NCBI GenBank assembly: GCA_044220975.1
Contig: JBGAPZ010000015.1
Span: 1 to 64,000 of the forward strand
Direction of reading: 5' to 3'
Origin: SZUA-430 sp044220975
GTDB taxonomy: Bacteria; Pseudomonadota; Alphaproteobacteria; Micropepsales; Micropepsaceae
DNA: 64,000 nt
The notes under the pieces are model-generated. The model was not told the DNA's origin. It worked only from the letters and a program-made list of their open reading frames with translations, and made no database searches. The position numbers and the translations under genes were made by a program. How positions within the stretch are numbered: the stretch's first letter is position 1; each line of letters opens with the position of its first letter. This document shows, piece after piece, positions 1 to 8,874 of this stretch.

Positions 1-20
1 ATCGTCTTTTGAAGCGCCAT
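1..20 (-). CDS. lpxC: Probable first codons of lpxC (partial, runs off left edge)
   Basis: On the minus strand an ATG at 20-18 follows a GAGGGG run (TGAGGGGC directly before the ATG), and the six complete codons read M-A-L-Q-K-T. UDP-3-O-acyl-GlcNAc deacetylase (LpxC, first committed step of lipid A synthesis) typically begins with a short run of the form L-Q-R/K-T-I/L, and lpxC is the usual gene after ftsZ in alphaproteobacteria. The call rests on that short match and on synteny only. The Shine-Dalgarno spacing is tight. Any other gene starting with these residues cannot be excluded. Confidence 0.45.
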
Positions 21-417
21 GCCCCTCACCAAATCCAGTCTTGCTGTCTACCGACGCGGCCGCCCAGAACGGGCAAAAAAGACACTCAACGACCGCGACA
101 ATCGCCGCGGGGCGCACCTGGAAAGGCCGTCCCCAACGGCTTGCAGACAGCACCGGCTCCCCTCAAAGTCGGCACTACCCTGATGACCACTCGCCCGGGT
201 GTTGTATGGTGAACCCAGTTCCCGGACAGATGGCTCCATCGCCACAAAAACTCTACAAGTGTGCTCGAATCGGTCTAAATGACTTGTTGTTTCGATTTAT
301 TACCGCAGAAATCCGCCATAAATCGACGCTTCGTATCCACGGCATAAACCATGGCATGTAAGTATTTCTGCGGTTTTCGCACTGCAGCGATTCCGCGTCC
401 CCTTGAGTAGATGTGAA
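21..417. other. Intergenic spacer between ftsZ terminator and lpxC, with nested inverted repeats
   Basis: About 400 bases with no convincing gene. Short open frames on both strands have no good ribosome site and proline/arginine-rich, shadow-like translations. An AT-rich patch holds two perfect inverted repeats: TCGATTTAT at 292-300 with ATAAATCGA at 318-326, and ACCGCAGAAAT at 302-312 with ATTTCTGCGGT at 364-374. The left arm of the second lies inside the loop of the first, so the two stems would compete. A smaller hairpin (GCCGT/ACGGC) lies near 128-142. The promoter for the gene on the left must be here, but no clear -35/-10 pair could be assigned. Confidence 0.55.
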
Positions 418-446
418 ACGGCCCTCTCGATGACGGAGAGGGCCGT
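418..446 (-). terminator. Intrinsic terminator after ftsZ
   Basis: A perfect 11-bp stem, ACGGCCCTCTC at 418-428 and GAGAGGGCCGT at 436-446, closes a 7-base loop. It sits 28 bases past the ftsZ stop. On the minus strand it is followed only by TTTC, so the U-tract is short. It ends the dcw transcript and separates it from the downstream gene. Confidence 0.75.
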
Positions 447-474
447 AAAACCGCGTCGCTTTGAGTACCGCCTG

Positions 475-2049
475 CTAATTCACCTGACGCCGCAGGAACG
501 CTGGAATATCGAGTTGATCGTCGACCGGAGCGCTGTGTTCATCGTTGCGTACCCGGGCGGCCTGCTGCGCACGCGTCTGAAGCGAACGCGTTTCGCCTGG
601 TTGTGCCGGCTCGTGAGAGAGCCGCATCGAGGCTGGATTGGCACGTTGCACCAGCGGCTTTTTCGGTGCGCTGCCGCCAATCGTGATGCCAAACATCGAG
701 AAGCCGCCCGACTTCTTGGGCTCGCTTTGGAATTGCGGCGGTAGCGGTGGCAAAGGCTGCCGAACACGCGTGTACTCGCGCACCGGCAAGTCACGTGGTT
801 CAGCGGGCACGGACTCGATGATCGCCGACTCGTAGACATGCGTCTCAACCGCGGCGCGGCTACGCTGATCGATGTCGCGAGCCCCTTCGATGGCAAGCCC
901 GGATTGCACGATCTCGTGCTGCATCGTGTGCACCGGATGAAGCGGCGCAGACGCGCTAGCAGCAATTGGCGCAGCACCGGTTGCAACTTGCGCAGCCGGC
1001 GCACGGCGCGGCTCGGATTTCGCTTCCGGCGCCCGTACCACAACCGTTGCTGTTCGCGCCGGGATCGCCTGCGCTTTCGCTTCGATGGCGATGCCGGTCG
1101 CGACGACAGACACGCGCATCTTGCCGCTCATGCGTTCGTCGAACGTGGAACCGACAATGATGTTCGCTTCCGGATCGACTTCGGCGCGGATCTTGTTCGC
1201 AGCCTCGTCGACTTCGTAGAGCGTCAAATCCATGCCGCCCGTGATATTGATCAGAACCCCGCGCGCGCCCTTCATCGACGTGTGGTCGAGCAGCGGGTTG
1301 GAAATCGCAGCTTCGGCCGCTTCGATCGCGCGCCGTTCGCCCTCGGCCTCGCCCATGCCCATCATGGCCGTTCCCATCTCGCGCATCACCGTACGCACGT
1401 CGGCAAAGTCGAGATTGATGAGACCGGGCATCACCATCAGGTCGGTCACGCCGCGCACGCCGGCGTAAAGCACCTCGTCCGCCATCTCGAACGCCTTGGC
1501 AAACGTCGTCTTCTCGTTGGCAATCCGGAACAGGTTTTGGTTCGGCACGACGATTAAGGTATCGACGAACTCTTTGAGCTTCTCGATCCCTTCCTCGGCG
1601 ATGCGCAGGCGGCGCTGACCTTCGAAGGAAAACGGCTTCGTCACCACGCCGACGGTGAGCACGCCCATTTCGCGCGCGATCTTCGCGATGACAGGTGCTG
1701 CACCCGTACCGGTGCCGCCACCCATACCTGCTGTAATGAAAACCATATGCGCTTGGTCGAGAACGGCTTTGATTTCATCGCCGCTCTCTTCCGCGGCCGC
1801 GTAGCCGATGTCCGGCCGCGATCCCGCGCCCAAGCCTTGCGTGAGCTTGCCGCCAAGTTGAATGCAATGATTGGCCTTCGAGTGCACGAGCGCCTGCGCG
1901 TCCGTGTTCGCGACGATGAACTCGACGCCTTCAAGTTCCGACGCCACCATGTTGTTGACGGCGTTGCCGCCGGCACCACCCACCCCAAACACGAGAATGC
2001 GGGGCTTCAGTTCCGTAAAATCAGGCGCTTTAAGGTTGTTGATGGCCAT
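475..2049 (-). CDS. ftsZ: Cell division protein FtsZ
   Basis: Tubulin-like GTPase that polymerises into the cytokinetic Z ring. The 524 residues start M-A-I-N-N and carry the tubulin signature GGGTGTG at residues 110-116 and the N-terminal nucleotide-binding stretch VFGVGGAGGNA around 20-30. The globular part ends near residue 330. A long Ala/Pro/Arg/Gln-rich linker follows, ending in the conserved tail DIPAFLRRQ, which docks FtsA and other partners. Long linkers of this kind are usual in alphaproteobacteria. It is the last gene of the dcw cluster, 91 bases after ftsA, and is followed by an intrinsic terminator. Confidence 0.98.
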   Translation of the reverse strand: MAINNLKAPDFTELKPRILVFGVGGAGGNAVNNMVASELEGVEFIVANTDAQALVHSKANHCIQLGGKLTQGLGAGSRPDIGYAAAEESGDEIKAVLDQAHMVFITAGMGGGTGTGAAPVIAKIAREMGVLTVGVVTKPFSFEGQRRLRIAEEGIEKLKEFVDTLIVVPNQNLFRIANEKTTFAKAFEMADEVLYAGVRGVTDLMVMPGLINLDFADVRTVMREMGTAMMGMGEAEGERRAIEAAEAAISNPLLDHTSMKGARGVLINITGGMDLTLYEVDEAANKIRAEVDPEANIIVGSTFDERMSGKMRVSVVATGIAIEAKAQAIPARTATVVVRAPEAKSEPRRAPAAQVATGAAPIAASASAPLHPVHTMQHEIVQSGLAIEGARDIDQRSRAAVETHVYESAIIESVPAEPRDLPVREYTRVRQPLPPLPPQFQSEPKKSGGFSMFGITIGGSAPKKPLVQRANPASMRLSHEPAQPGETRSLQTRAQQAARVRNDEHSAPVDDQLDIPAFLRRQVN

Positions 2050-2140
2050 CGCTCACTCTCCATGCGTGACCTTCCCAATCAAAACACCGCACCAGTCGCG
2101 CGTTTTCGCGCTTGTTCTTCTAGTCATGCGCCAGCAGGAG

Positions 2141-3469
2141 TTAAAAATTCTCTTTAAGCCAGCGGGTTAGCCCACCGAGTCCCTGCGGGGCAGCACCATG
2201 AGTACCATAGGCAAGTTCCGGTGCATCGGCGTCGTCCCGCGAAATCTTCACTTCGTTCGGCCGCTGTGACGCCCAAATCGCAAGTCCGGCACAGCCCGCA
2301 AACGCCGGCCCACTAGCCGCCTCGGCCAATCCGCCTAATCGTACGGGCCGTCCAATTCGCACCTGCTTCGAGAGCACCCGCGCGGCCGTCTCGCGCGCGC
2401 CGTTCAGCTGTGCAGCGCCGCCCGTCAACACGACGCGGCGTCCAGAAATCGATGAAAGCCCAGAGTCAGCCAACCGGTCCCGCACCAACTCGAAAGTCTC
2501 TTCGATGCGAGGTTGGATGATCCCGGTCAGGACGGAGCGCGAAATTTGGCTCTCGCCCTCGCCGTCGTCTTCGCCGAGGTGCGCAATTGTGATCAGGTCG
2601 CGTCCATCGTTCGGCCCCGAAAACGCGCTGCCATGCAGTGTTTTGATCCGCTCGGCATTGGCAAGCGAGGTTGAAAGCCCGCGCGCAATATCGCTCGTCA
2701 CATGGCTGCCACCGACGGGCAGCACGTCGGACAGGACCAAGTTTCCATCGAAAAACACGGCAATCGAAGTCGTTCCGCCACCCATGTCGATGACGGTCGC
2801 ACCAAGCTCCATCTCGTCCGCGACCAACGTCGCAAGGCCTGCGGCATAAGACGTTACCGCTTTGCCGGAAATGTCCAAGTGGCAACGATCGATGCAGGAT
2901 TCCAAGTTCCGGATCGGCCCGGAGGCAGCCGTCACCGCATGCATGGAAACGCCAAGCGTGTCGCCGACCATACCGCGCGGATTGCGAATGCCGCGGCTGC
3001 CGTCGATGGCGAAACTCCCCGCCATGCAATGAATGATCTCGCGCTCGGGCGACGGCCCCTGCGCGCGGCCGGTGGCGTAGGCTCGGCGGAGGTCTTCTTC
3101 GCCGACCTCATGACCCGCGATTGAGACCTCCACGTTGATCGTACGGCTCTGCGGCTGGCCGCAGGAAATGCCGACGACAGCGTCTTTCAGCGTAATTCCG
3201 GCCATTCGCTCCGCCTGCTCGACGGCAGCACGGATGGAATTCTCGGCAGCGTTGATGTCGATGATGGTAGCGCCGCGCACACCGCGGCTCGCGTGATGTC
3301 CCACGCCCAGCACTTTAAGCTGCGGCTCCCCGGTCTCGCGGCCGGGTACGATCTTGACGATGAAGCAGGCGACCTTGGAGGAGCCGACGTCGAGCGCAGC
3401 AACGATCCCGCCTTTGTGCGAGCGCTGTCCTTTCCCCGTCCGTCCCTTACCGATCCCAATGACCATCAA
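2141..3469 (-). CDS. ftsA: Cell division protein FtsA
   Basis: Actin-fold ATPase that tethers FtsZ to the inner membrane and recruits later divisome proteins. The 442 residues show the phosphate-1 motif ALDVGSSKVACF near residue 25, the 1C/SHS2 region unique to FtsA, phosphate-2 VIDMGGGTTSIAVF, and the adenosine motif VVLTGGAAQLNG. The last residues, GGLTRWLKENF, form the amphipathic membrane-targeting helix. The ATG overlaps the ftsQ stop (ATGA), indicating translational coupling. The first ~20 residues are basic and variable, so a later start is possible but would remove the coupling. Confidence 0.97.
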   Translation of the reverse strand: MMVIGIGKGRTGKGQRSHKGGIVAALDVGSSKVACFIVKIVPGRETGEPQLKVLGVGHHASRGVRGATIIDINAAENSIRAAVEQAERMAGITLKDAVVGISCGQPQSRTINVEVSIAGHEVGEEDLRRAYATGRAQGPSPEREIIHCMAGSFAIDGSRGIRNPRGMVGDTLGVSMHAVTAASGPIRNLESCIDRCHLDISGKAVTSYAAGLATLVADEMELGATVIDMGGGTTSIAVFFDGNLVLSDVLPVGGSHVTSDIARGLSTSLANAERIKTLHGSAFSGPNDGRDLITIAHLGEDDGEGESQISRSVLTGIIQPRIEETFELVRDRLADSGLSSISGRRVVLTGGAAQLNGARETAARVLSKQVRIGRPVRLGGLAEAASGPAFAGCAGLAIWASQRPNEVKISRDDADAPELAYGTHGAAPQGLGGLTRWLKENF

Positions 3470-4413
3470 GTTTCCCTGCCGCCGGCGGGCCGCGCCGGAG
3501 TAATCAGCGGCGACCCGGGCGGCAGCTTGACGATGAAACGGTCCGGGTAGCGAAGATCGATCGCCGTAATATCCCGCGCGAGAATATTCTGCTCGCGTTC
3601 GAGCCGGACCAGCTCTGCCAAGGCCGCTTCCGCGCCTTCCTCTGGCAGACGTACCTCAACGGCGTTATCAAGCTGTAAATTCCAACGTCTTTCACCCACT
3701 CGCACGGCGATTTTCACACGTGACTTTAAGTTCGGTTGCGTCGCAATAAGCCTCAATAGTGACGCCACGGCCGTCTCGGCACCTTGCCCGACGACGAGTG
3801 GTAGAGATGCAAAGCGCGCCGGATCTTCACCCGCGATCGGATGACCATCGATATCGATGACCGTCTTCGCACCGTCCTTTTGCCAAACGGCGACTGGTGT
3901 ACGCTCAACGATGCGAACCACAATGCGATCGGGCCAAACCCGGCGAACTTCCGCCGATTTGACCCAAGGCAGCGCCTCGATCCTTGCCCGCGCTTCATCG
4001 ACGTCGACATAAAGCATCAGATCGCCGCGCTTGATCCCGAGCATGCGCACGATCTCGCGCTGCGCCGTTTCATTGCGGCCTTCCAGCGCCACCGCTTGAA
4101 CCGTGAACCCGGCACCCGCCATGGCGCCTTCCCCTGCGTCTTGAAGACCGGCGAGCGCTGCCGAGACGTGCCCGCCGGAAAACAAACCGGCAAACACTGT
4201 CACGAGAAAAAACATTCCGACGGCGAGGCCCCAAACGAGTGTCCAACGCGCGGCGCCTAGTGCGGAGGCGAGCCATCGGCTGGTGACGCTTTCATCCCTT
4301 CGGCCCCGCTTCGACCGCACGACGCGCGGCTTTCCCTTGGCCGGCGCTCGCTTCCGCTTTGGCGGCGGCGGCACATCGTCGTCGTCGATGGATGATCCGA
4401 CTAACGATCGCAT
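3466..4413 (-). CDS. ftsQ: Cell division protein FtsQ
   Basis: Bitopic inner-membrane protein that bridges cytoplasmic and periplasmic divisome parts through FtsB/FtsL. The 315 residues have a long, very basic cytoplasmic tail (KRKRAPAKGKPR), one membrane span at about residues 57-78 (WTLVWGLAVGMFFLVTVF), then the POTRA domain (VQAVALEGRNETAQREIVRMLGIKRGDLMLYVD) and the FtsQ beta domain. The start lies inside the last 13 bases of ddl, preceded by a GAGG sequence. It overlaps ftsA by 4 bases. Confidence 0.95.
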   Translation of the reverse strand: MRSLVGSSIDDDDVPPPPKRKRAPAKGKPRVVRSKRGRRDESVTSRWLASALGAARWTLVWGLAVGMFFLVTVFAGLFSGGHVSAALAGLQDAGEGAMAGAGFTVQAVALEGRNETAQREIVRMLGIKRGDLMLYVDVDEARARIEALPWVKSAEVRRVWPDRIVVRIVERTPVAVWQKDGAKTVIDIDGHPIAGEDPARFASLPLVVGQGAETAVASLLRLIATQPNLKSRVKIAVRVGERRWNLQLDNAVEVRLPEEGAEAALAELVRLEREQNILARDITAIDLRYPDRFIVKLPPGSPLITPARPAGGRET

Positions 4414-5327
4414 GATGCATCCTCAACCATCCAGCGGCACAGCGCGCCGTAGGAAATGCCTTTGTAGGCCGCTTGCTCCGGCGCCAGCGACGTCGGCGTC
4501 ATGCCCGGTTGGGTATTCGTCTCCAGAATGATCAGTCGCCCCGGCTCACCCTTGGTGTCGTCGTAGCGCAGATCGGTGCGGCTCACGCCACGACAGCCAA
4601 GCGCCACATGCGCACGAACCGAGATATCCATTGCCTCTTCATAGATTTTCCCCGGGATCTTCGCTGGCACCACGTGCTCCGACCCGCCATCCGAGTACTT
4701 GGCTTCGAAGTCATAGAACTTCGTCTTTGCCACGATTTCGGTCACGGCAAGCGGCTTGCCGTCCATAACAGCAACCGTCAGCTCGCGTCCCGGCACGAAT
4801 TCTTCCACCATGACCTCGTCACCCAAATTCCAATCGGGGCTCGTCAACTGCTCGGGCGGACGATTGTCCCCAGGTCGAATAATAAAGACCCCAACGCTTG
4901 ACCCCTGATTAACGGGCTTGATCACGAATGGCGCTTTGATCCTTGTTTGTTTCGCGACGTCGTGACGCGAAACGACGACGTCGTTGACGATCGGCAAGCC
5001 CGCACCCCGAAACACCGCCTTCGCCCGCTCCTTGTGCATTGCAACGGCCGAGGCCAAGACGCCTGAGTGCGTGTAGGGGATACCCATAATCTCGAGCAGA
5101 CCCTGAACACACCCGTCCTCGCCCCACTGCCCATGCAGCGCGTTGAAGCAAACATCGGGCTTCAGCTTAGCAAGCACATCGGCAACATCGCGCCCCGCGT
5201 CGATCTCTGTGACCTTAAAACCCTCATCGCGCAACGCTTGCGCGACGCCCTTGCCGGTCACAAGACTGACCGGCCGCTCCGCCGACCACCCGCCCATCAA
5301 AACCGCGACGTGCCGTTGCTCGGCCAT
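4401..5327 (-). CDS. ddl: D-alanine--D-alanine ligase
   Basis: ATP-grasp ligase making the D-Ala-D-Ala dipeptide that MurF adds to the UDP-MurNAc tripeptide. The chosen start (MAEQRHVAVLMGGWSAERPVS, 308 aa) has GGAGG six bases upstream and matches the family length. Two earlier in-frame starts would add 2 or 20 residues. Visible motifs are the N-terminal GGWSAE loop, KPVNQGSSVGV in the ATP-grasp region, and ETNTQPGMTPTSLAPEQA near the C-terminus for Mg/ATP and D-Ala binding. The stop overlaps ftsQ by 13 bases, and 78 bases separate it from murB. Confidence 0.96.
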   Translation of the reverse strand: MAEQRHVAVLMGGWSAERPVSLVTGKGVAQALRDEGFKVTEIDAGRDVADVLAKLKPDVCFNALHGQWGEDGCVQGLLEIMGIPYTHSGVLASAVAMHKERAKAVFRGAGLPIVNDVVVSRHDVAKQTRIKAPFVIKPVNQGSSVGVFIIRPGDNRPPEQLTSPDWNLGDEVMVEEFVPGRELTVAVMDGKPLAVTEIVAKTKFYDFEAKYSDGGSEHVVPAKIPGKIYEEAMDISVRAHVALGCRGVSRTDLRYDDTKGEPGRLIILETNTQPGMTPTSLAPEQAAYKGISYGALCRWMVEDASCDR

Positions 5328-5405
5328 TGGCATCCTCCAAACAAAATCAGACGTGGAAACTAGCGCTCGCGCGGAGACGTTGCGCAAGCAACCAGAAGAT
5401 GGGCG

Positions 5406-6323
5406 TCACGCCCGCTTTCCAATTCTCTTGATCTCCCACTCAAGCTCGACGCCCGTCGCGGCTTTGACTTTCGCGCGAACCTCTTCGCCGAGGTCTTCGA
5501 TCTCGTTCCCGGACGCGCGCCCATGATTGATCAGGAAATTGCAATGCATCGTCGACACTTCAGCATCGCCGCGCCGCATACCCCGGCAACCGGCGCGATC
5601 GACCAGTTGCCAAGCTTTCTCGCCCGGCGGATTCTTGAACGTCGAACCACCTGTGCGGCTTTTGATGGGTTGCGTCGTAGCACGCGCATCGGTGATCTCA
5701 TTCATGCGCATTTCGATGGCGACCTTGTCGCCGGGCGCTCCCTCAAATAGCGCATCAACGAAAATCAAGTCCGTGGCCACGCTCGAGCGTCGGTACTCAA
5801 AGCCCATATCCGCTTTCGTAAGCCGTACACGCTCACCTTTGCGATCGAGCGCAGTCGCTTCGACGAGAACGTCTTTGAACTCGCGTCCATATGCGCCCGC
5901 ATTCATGCGCAGGCCACCACCGACAACGCCCGGAATCCCCCGCATAAATTCAAGTCCCGAGAGCCCAGCGTCCAACGCCGCCTTCGACACGGCAACATCG
6001 AGCGCCGCAGCACCGGCGCGAATGCGGTGTTGCGCTTCCGCCGAAATGTTCATGAACCCACGGCCGAGGCGGACCACCACGCCGTCGACGCCACCGTCGC
6101 GAACCAACAGGTTCGATCCGACGCCAATCACCGTCAACGCAACGTCGGCAGCCACACCTTTCAAAAACACCGCGAGGTCGTCTGCATCGGGCGGAATATA
6201 GAGCACTTCCGCAGGCCCGCCTGCGCGAAACCATGTGAGGTCCTTGATCGCCGCGTTCGCCTTATAAGGCCCCTTCACGCGCGGAAGCCGCGCGATCAGA
6301 TCGCTCGCTGCCGCCGTCTGCAT
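5406..6323 (-). CDS. murB: UDP-N-acetylenolpyruvoylglucosamine reductase
   Basis: FAD/NADPH enzyme that reduces the enolpyruvyl group to give UDP-MurNAc. The start MQTAAASDLIARLP (305 aa) lies two bases after the murC stop. An upstream in-frame start at 6407 would overlap murC by about 80 bases with atypical sequence and was not used. Family motifs are visible: the substrate/FAD entry TWFRAGGPAEVLY, the FAD loop GVGSNLLVRDGGVDGVVVRL, GIPGVVGGGLRMNAGAYG, and SRTGGSTFKNP with the proton-donor serine. Confidence 0.96.
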   Translation of the reverse strand: MQTAAASDLIARLPRVKGPYKANAAIKDLTWFRAGGPAEVLYIPPDADDLAVFLKGVAADVALTVIGVGSNLLVRDGGVDGVVVRLGRGFMNISAEAQHRIRAGAAALDVAVSKAALDAGLSGLEFMRGIPGVVGGGLRMNAGAYGREFKDVLVEATALDRKGERVRLTKADMGFEYRRSSVATDLIFVDALFEGAPGDKVAIEMRMNEITDARATTQPIKSRTGGSTFKNPPGEKAWQLVDRAGCRGMRRGDAEVSTMHCNFLINHGRASGNEIEDLGEEVRAKVKAATGVELEWEIKRIGKRA

Positions 6324-6325
6324 CG

Positions 6326-7744
6326 CTAGCTTTTGCCTTCGCTCAGAGCTTGCAGCTGGCTCGGCAACAAATTGGCCCAGTTGGTAATCGTGCCCGCACC
6401 CATGCACACGACATAGTCGCCGGGCTTTGCAATCTCGGAAACGACTTTCGCGAGATCCTCCGGCGACTGCAGCGCCACGACGTTGCGGTGCCCGTGCGCC
6501 CTCATGCTTTCGACAAGCGCGTCACGCGAGACGCCAGCCAGCGGCTGTTCGCCCGCCGGATAGACATCCGACACGACAACCGTATCAGCGCCGTGCATGC
6601 ACGTCGAAAATTCTTTGAACAGATCCTTGAGGCGCGAGTAGCGGTGCGGCTGCACGACGGCAATCACGCGCCCCATCGCAACCTGACGCGCCGCCTTCAG
6701 CGCCGACAAGATCTCGACCGGGTGATGCGCATAGTCGTCGATGATCGTGACGCCGTTCCAAACGCCGGTCTTCGTAAACCGGCGCTTCACGCCTTCGAAC
6801 TGCGCCAACGCCTCGCGCACCGTCACGTCCGGCACGCCAAGCTCGCGCGCCACCGCAATTGCAGAAAGCGAGTTCTGCACATTGTGCTCGCCCGGCATCG
6901 GCAGCGCGAGCCCCGCCAGCGTGCGCGATCCGCCCTTCACGCGGTCGGACAACATGACGTCGAAGTGCGAAACGCCGCCCTCGAACCGCACGTTGACCGC
7001 ACGCACGTCGGCCTGAGGGCCGTAGCCGTAGGTAATCAACCGCCGATCGCTGACCCGCCCGATCATCGACTGAACTTCCGGATGATCTATGCAAAGCACA
7101 GCAAACCCATAGAACGGAATATTCTCCACGAACGTATCGAACGCCCGCTTCAAACCCTCAAATCCCCGATAGTGGTCCAGATGTTCGGGATCGATGTTTG
7201 TCACGATCGCAATCGTCGCCGGCAGTTTCACAAACGTGCCGTCAGATTCGTCCGCCTCGACGACCATCCACTCGCCTTGGCCAAGCCGCGCGTTCGTGCC
7301 GTAGGCGTTGATGATGCCTCCGTTGATGACTGTCGGGTCGAACCCACCAGCTTCAAGCAACGACGCGACCATCGTTGTTGTCGTCGTCTTGCCGTGCGTA
7401 CCCGCAATCGCGACCGCACTCTTCAGGCGCATCAATTCGGCCAGCATCTCCGCACGCTTGACGGTCGGAATTTGTCGCGCCCGCGCTGCTGCGAGTTCCG
7501 GGTTGTCGCCCTTCACCGCCGACGAATAGACGACGACCGCAGCCTCGCCCAAATTCTCCGCCGCATGCCCAATCGAAATCTTGATCCCTTGGCCGCGAAG
7601 TCGCTTTACGTTCGCGCTCTCGGCCGCATCCGAACCTTGGATCTTGTAGCCAAGATTGTGCATCACCTCAGCGATACCGCTCATGCCGATGCCGCCGACA
7701 CCGATGAAATGCAGAGGGCCAATTTGCAGAGAAAGCCGGCTCAT
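6326..7744 (-). CDS. murC: UDP-N-acetylmuramate--L-alanine ligase
   Basis: Adds L-Ala, the first stem-peptide residue, to UDP-MurNAc in an ATP-dependent step. The 472 residues have the Rossmann motif FIGVGGIGMSGIAEV at 13-27, the ATP P-loop GTHGKTTTT near residue 113, the central Mur ligase ATPase domain, and the C-terminal substrate domain (IDDYAHHP, PHRYSR). Length and motifs are normal. murB follows almost immediately; murG lies 26 bases upstream. Confidence 0.97.
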   Translation of the reverse strand: MSRLSLQIGPLHFIGVGGIGMSGIAEVMHNLGYKIQGSDAAESANVKRLRGQGIKISIGHAAENLGEAAVVVYSSAVKGDNPELAAARARQIPTVKRAEMLAELMRLKSAVAIAGTHGKTTTTTMVASLLEAGGFDPTVINGGIINAYGTNARLGQGEWMVVEADESDGTFVKLPATIAIVTNIDPEHLDHYRGFEGLKRAFDTFVENIPFYGFAVLCIDHPEVQSMIGRVSDRRLITYGYGPQADVRAVNVRFEGGVSHFDVMLSDRVKGGSRTLAGLALPMPGEHNVQNSLSAIAVARELGVPDVTVREALAQFEGVKRRFTKTGVWNGVTIIDDYAHHPVEILSALKAARQVAMGRVIAVVQPHRYSRLKDLFKEFSTCMHGADTVVVSDVYPAGEQPLAGVSRDALVESMRAHGHRNVVALQSPEDLAKVVSEIAKPGDYVVCMGAGTITNWANLLPSQLQALSEGKS

Positions 7745-7770
7745 GAGGCCGTAAACTCCGTGAAGTAAGA

Positions 7771-8874
7771 TCAGGGCTTGAAGCCGCCGACCTCATCCAC
7801 GAGATCGGCCAACTTCGAAGCGGCGTCGCTTCGCCCTAGGCTTAGCGCTTTCGCCGCTGCAGCCTCAAGCAAAACCGGGTTTTGCGCCAATTCTGTGACC
7901 TTCGTGGCAAGTTTTTCGGCGGTGAGGCTCGCCTCTTTGAACGCCCAGGCGGCGCCCTCGGCGGCAAGTTGCCCAGCGTTAACGCTTTGATGGTCGTCCA
8001 TCGCGAACGGATAGGGGATCAGGATCGAGGGCCGCCCAACCGCACAAAGCTCCGTCACGGTGGAGGCGCCTGCCCGGCTGATCACCAGATGCGCCGCAGC
8101 GAGACGCTCGCCCATGTCGCCGAAAAACGGCGCCACCGTAGGCTCAAGCCCCATCGTCGCGTAGCGTGCTTTTGCGGCGTCTAAATCCTCCGGCCGGCAT
8201 TGCTGCGTAAGCTTGATCCGCTTGCGCAAGCCTTCGGGCAACTTCGCAATAGCCTCCGGCACCAGTGTTGCAAACACCCGTGCACCCTGGCTGCCGCCGA
8301 AGACGAGCAGATTGAACGGTTGGTCCACCGCCGGAATGGCGTACGGACGCCTCGCTGCAATCACGGCCGGACGGACGGGATTTCCCGTCACTGTCACCAG
8401 CGGCTGCAAAATCGGATCGAGATGCGTGAGCTTCTGAAAGGCCGACGCAATCTTCGTCACGTTTGGCGACAGCCAGCGGTTCACGCGGCCCAGCACCGCA
8501 TTTTGCTCGTGTATGATGGAGGGCAAACCCAGTCGCGCCGCAGCGAACATCGTCGGCAGGGCCGGATAACCGCCAAACCCCACGACCACGCTGGGTTTCA
8601 AGCGGCCAAGCGCAAAGTAGGCAGCAAGCGCGCCACGGCCCAATCGTGCAAACGCCATTCCCTTCCCAACCAACCCGCGCCCGGCAAACGTCGCCGACGG
8701 CACGGTCACGATCTGCGCTTGCGGAAATCTTTGTGCGTAATTCTGCCCGCGGTCATCGGTCATCAATATGACTTTGCGTCCACGCTTCGCCAACTCTTGC
8801 GCCAGCGACTGCGCCGGGAAGATGTGCCCGCCGGTTCCGCCAGCCGCAATGACGACGGGGCCGGGCATCACCAA
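7771..8874 (-). CDS. murG: Lipid II synthase (UDP-GlcNAc transferase) MurG
   Basis: Peripheral inner-membrane glycosyltransferase that adds GlcNAc to lipid I to form lipid II. The 367 residues (two candidate ATGs, 8874 and 8868) have the N-terminal G-loop IAAGGTGGHIFPA, a second glycine-rich motif (VVGFGGYPALPTM), VFGGSQGA in the C-terminal half and SRAGASTVTEL for UDP-GlcNAc recognition. The start overlaps the end of ftsW by 7 bases, pairing the transferase with the SEDS protein. Confidence 0.97.
   Translation of the reverse strand: MVMPGPVVIAAGGTGGHIFPAQSLAQELAKRGRKVILMTDDRGQNYAQRFPQAQIVTVPSATFAGRGLVGKGMAFARLGRGALAAYFALGRLKPSVVVGFGGYPALPTMFAAARLGLPSIIHEQNAVLGRVNRWLSPNVTKIASAFQKLTHLDPILQPLVTVTGNPVRPAVIAARRPYAIPAVDQPFNLLVFGGSQGARVFATLVPEAIAKLPEGLRKRIKLTQQCRPEDLDAAKARYATMGLEPTVAPFFGDMGERLAAAHLVISRAGASTVTELCAVGRPSILIPYPFAMDDHQSVNAGQLAAEGAAWAFKEASLTAEKLATKVTELAQNPVLLEAAAAKALSLGRSDAASKLADLVDEVGGFKP

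Noticed and set aside
2142..2158. TTAA-N9-TTAA near the ftsA 3' end as a CtrA binding site
   Set aside because: CtrA needs a 7-base spacer. This one has nine and lies at the end of a coding region.
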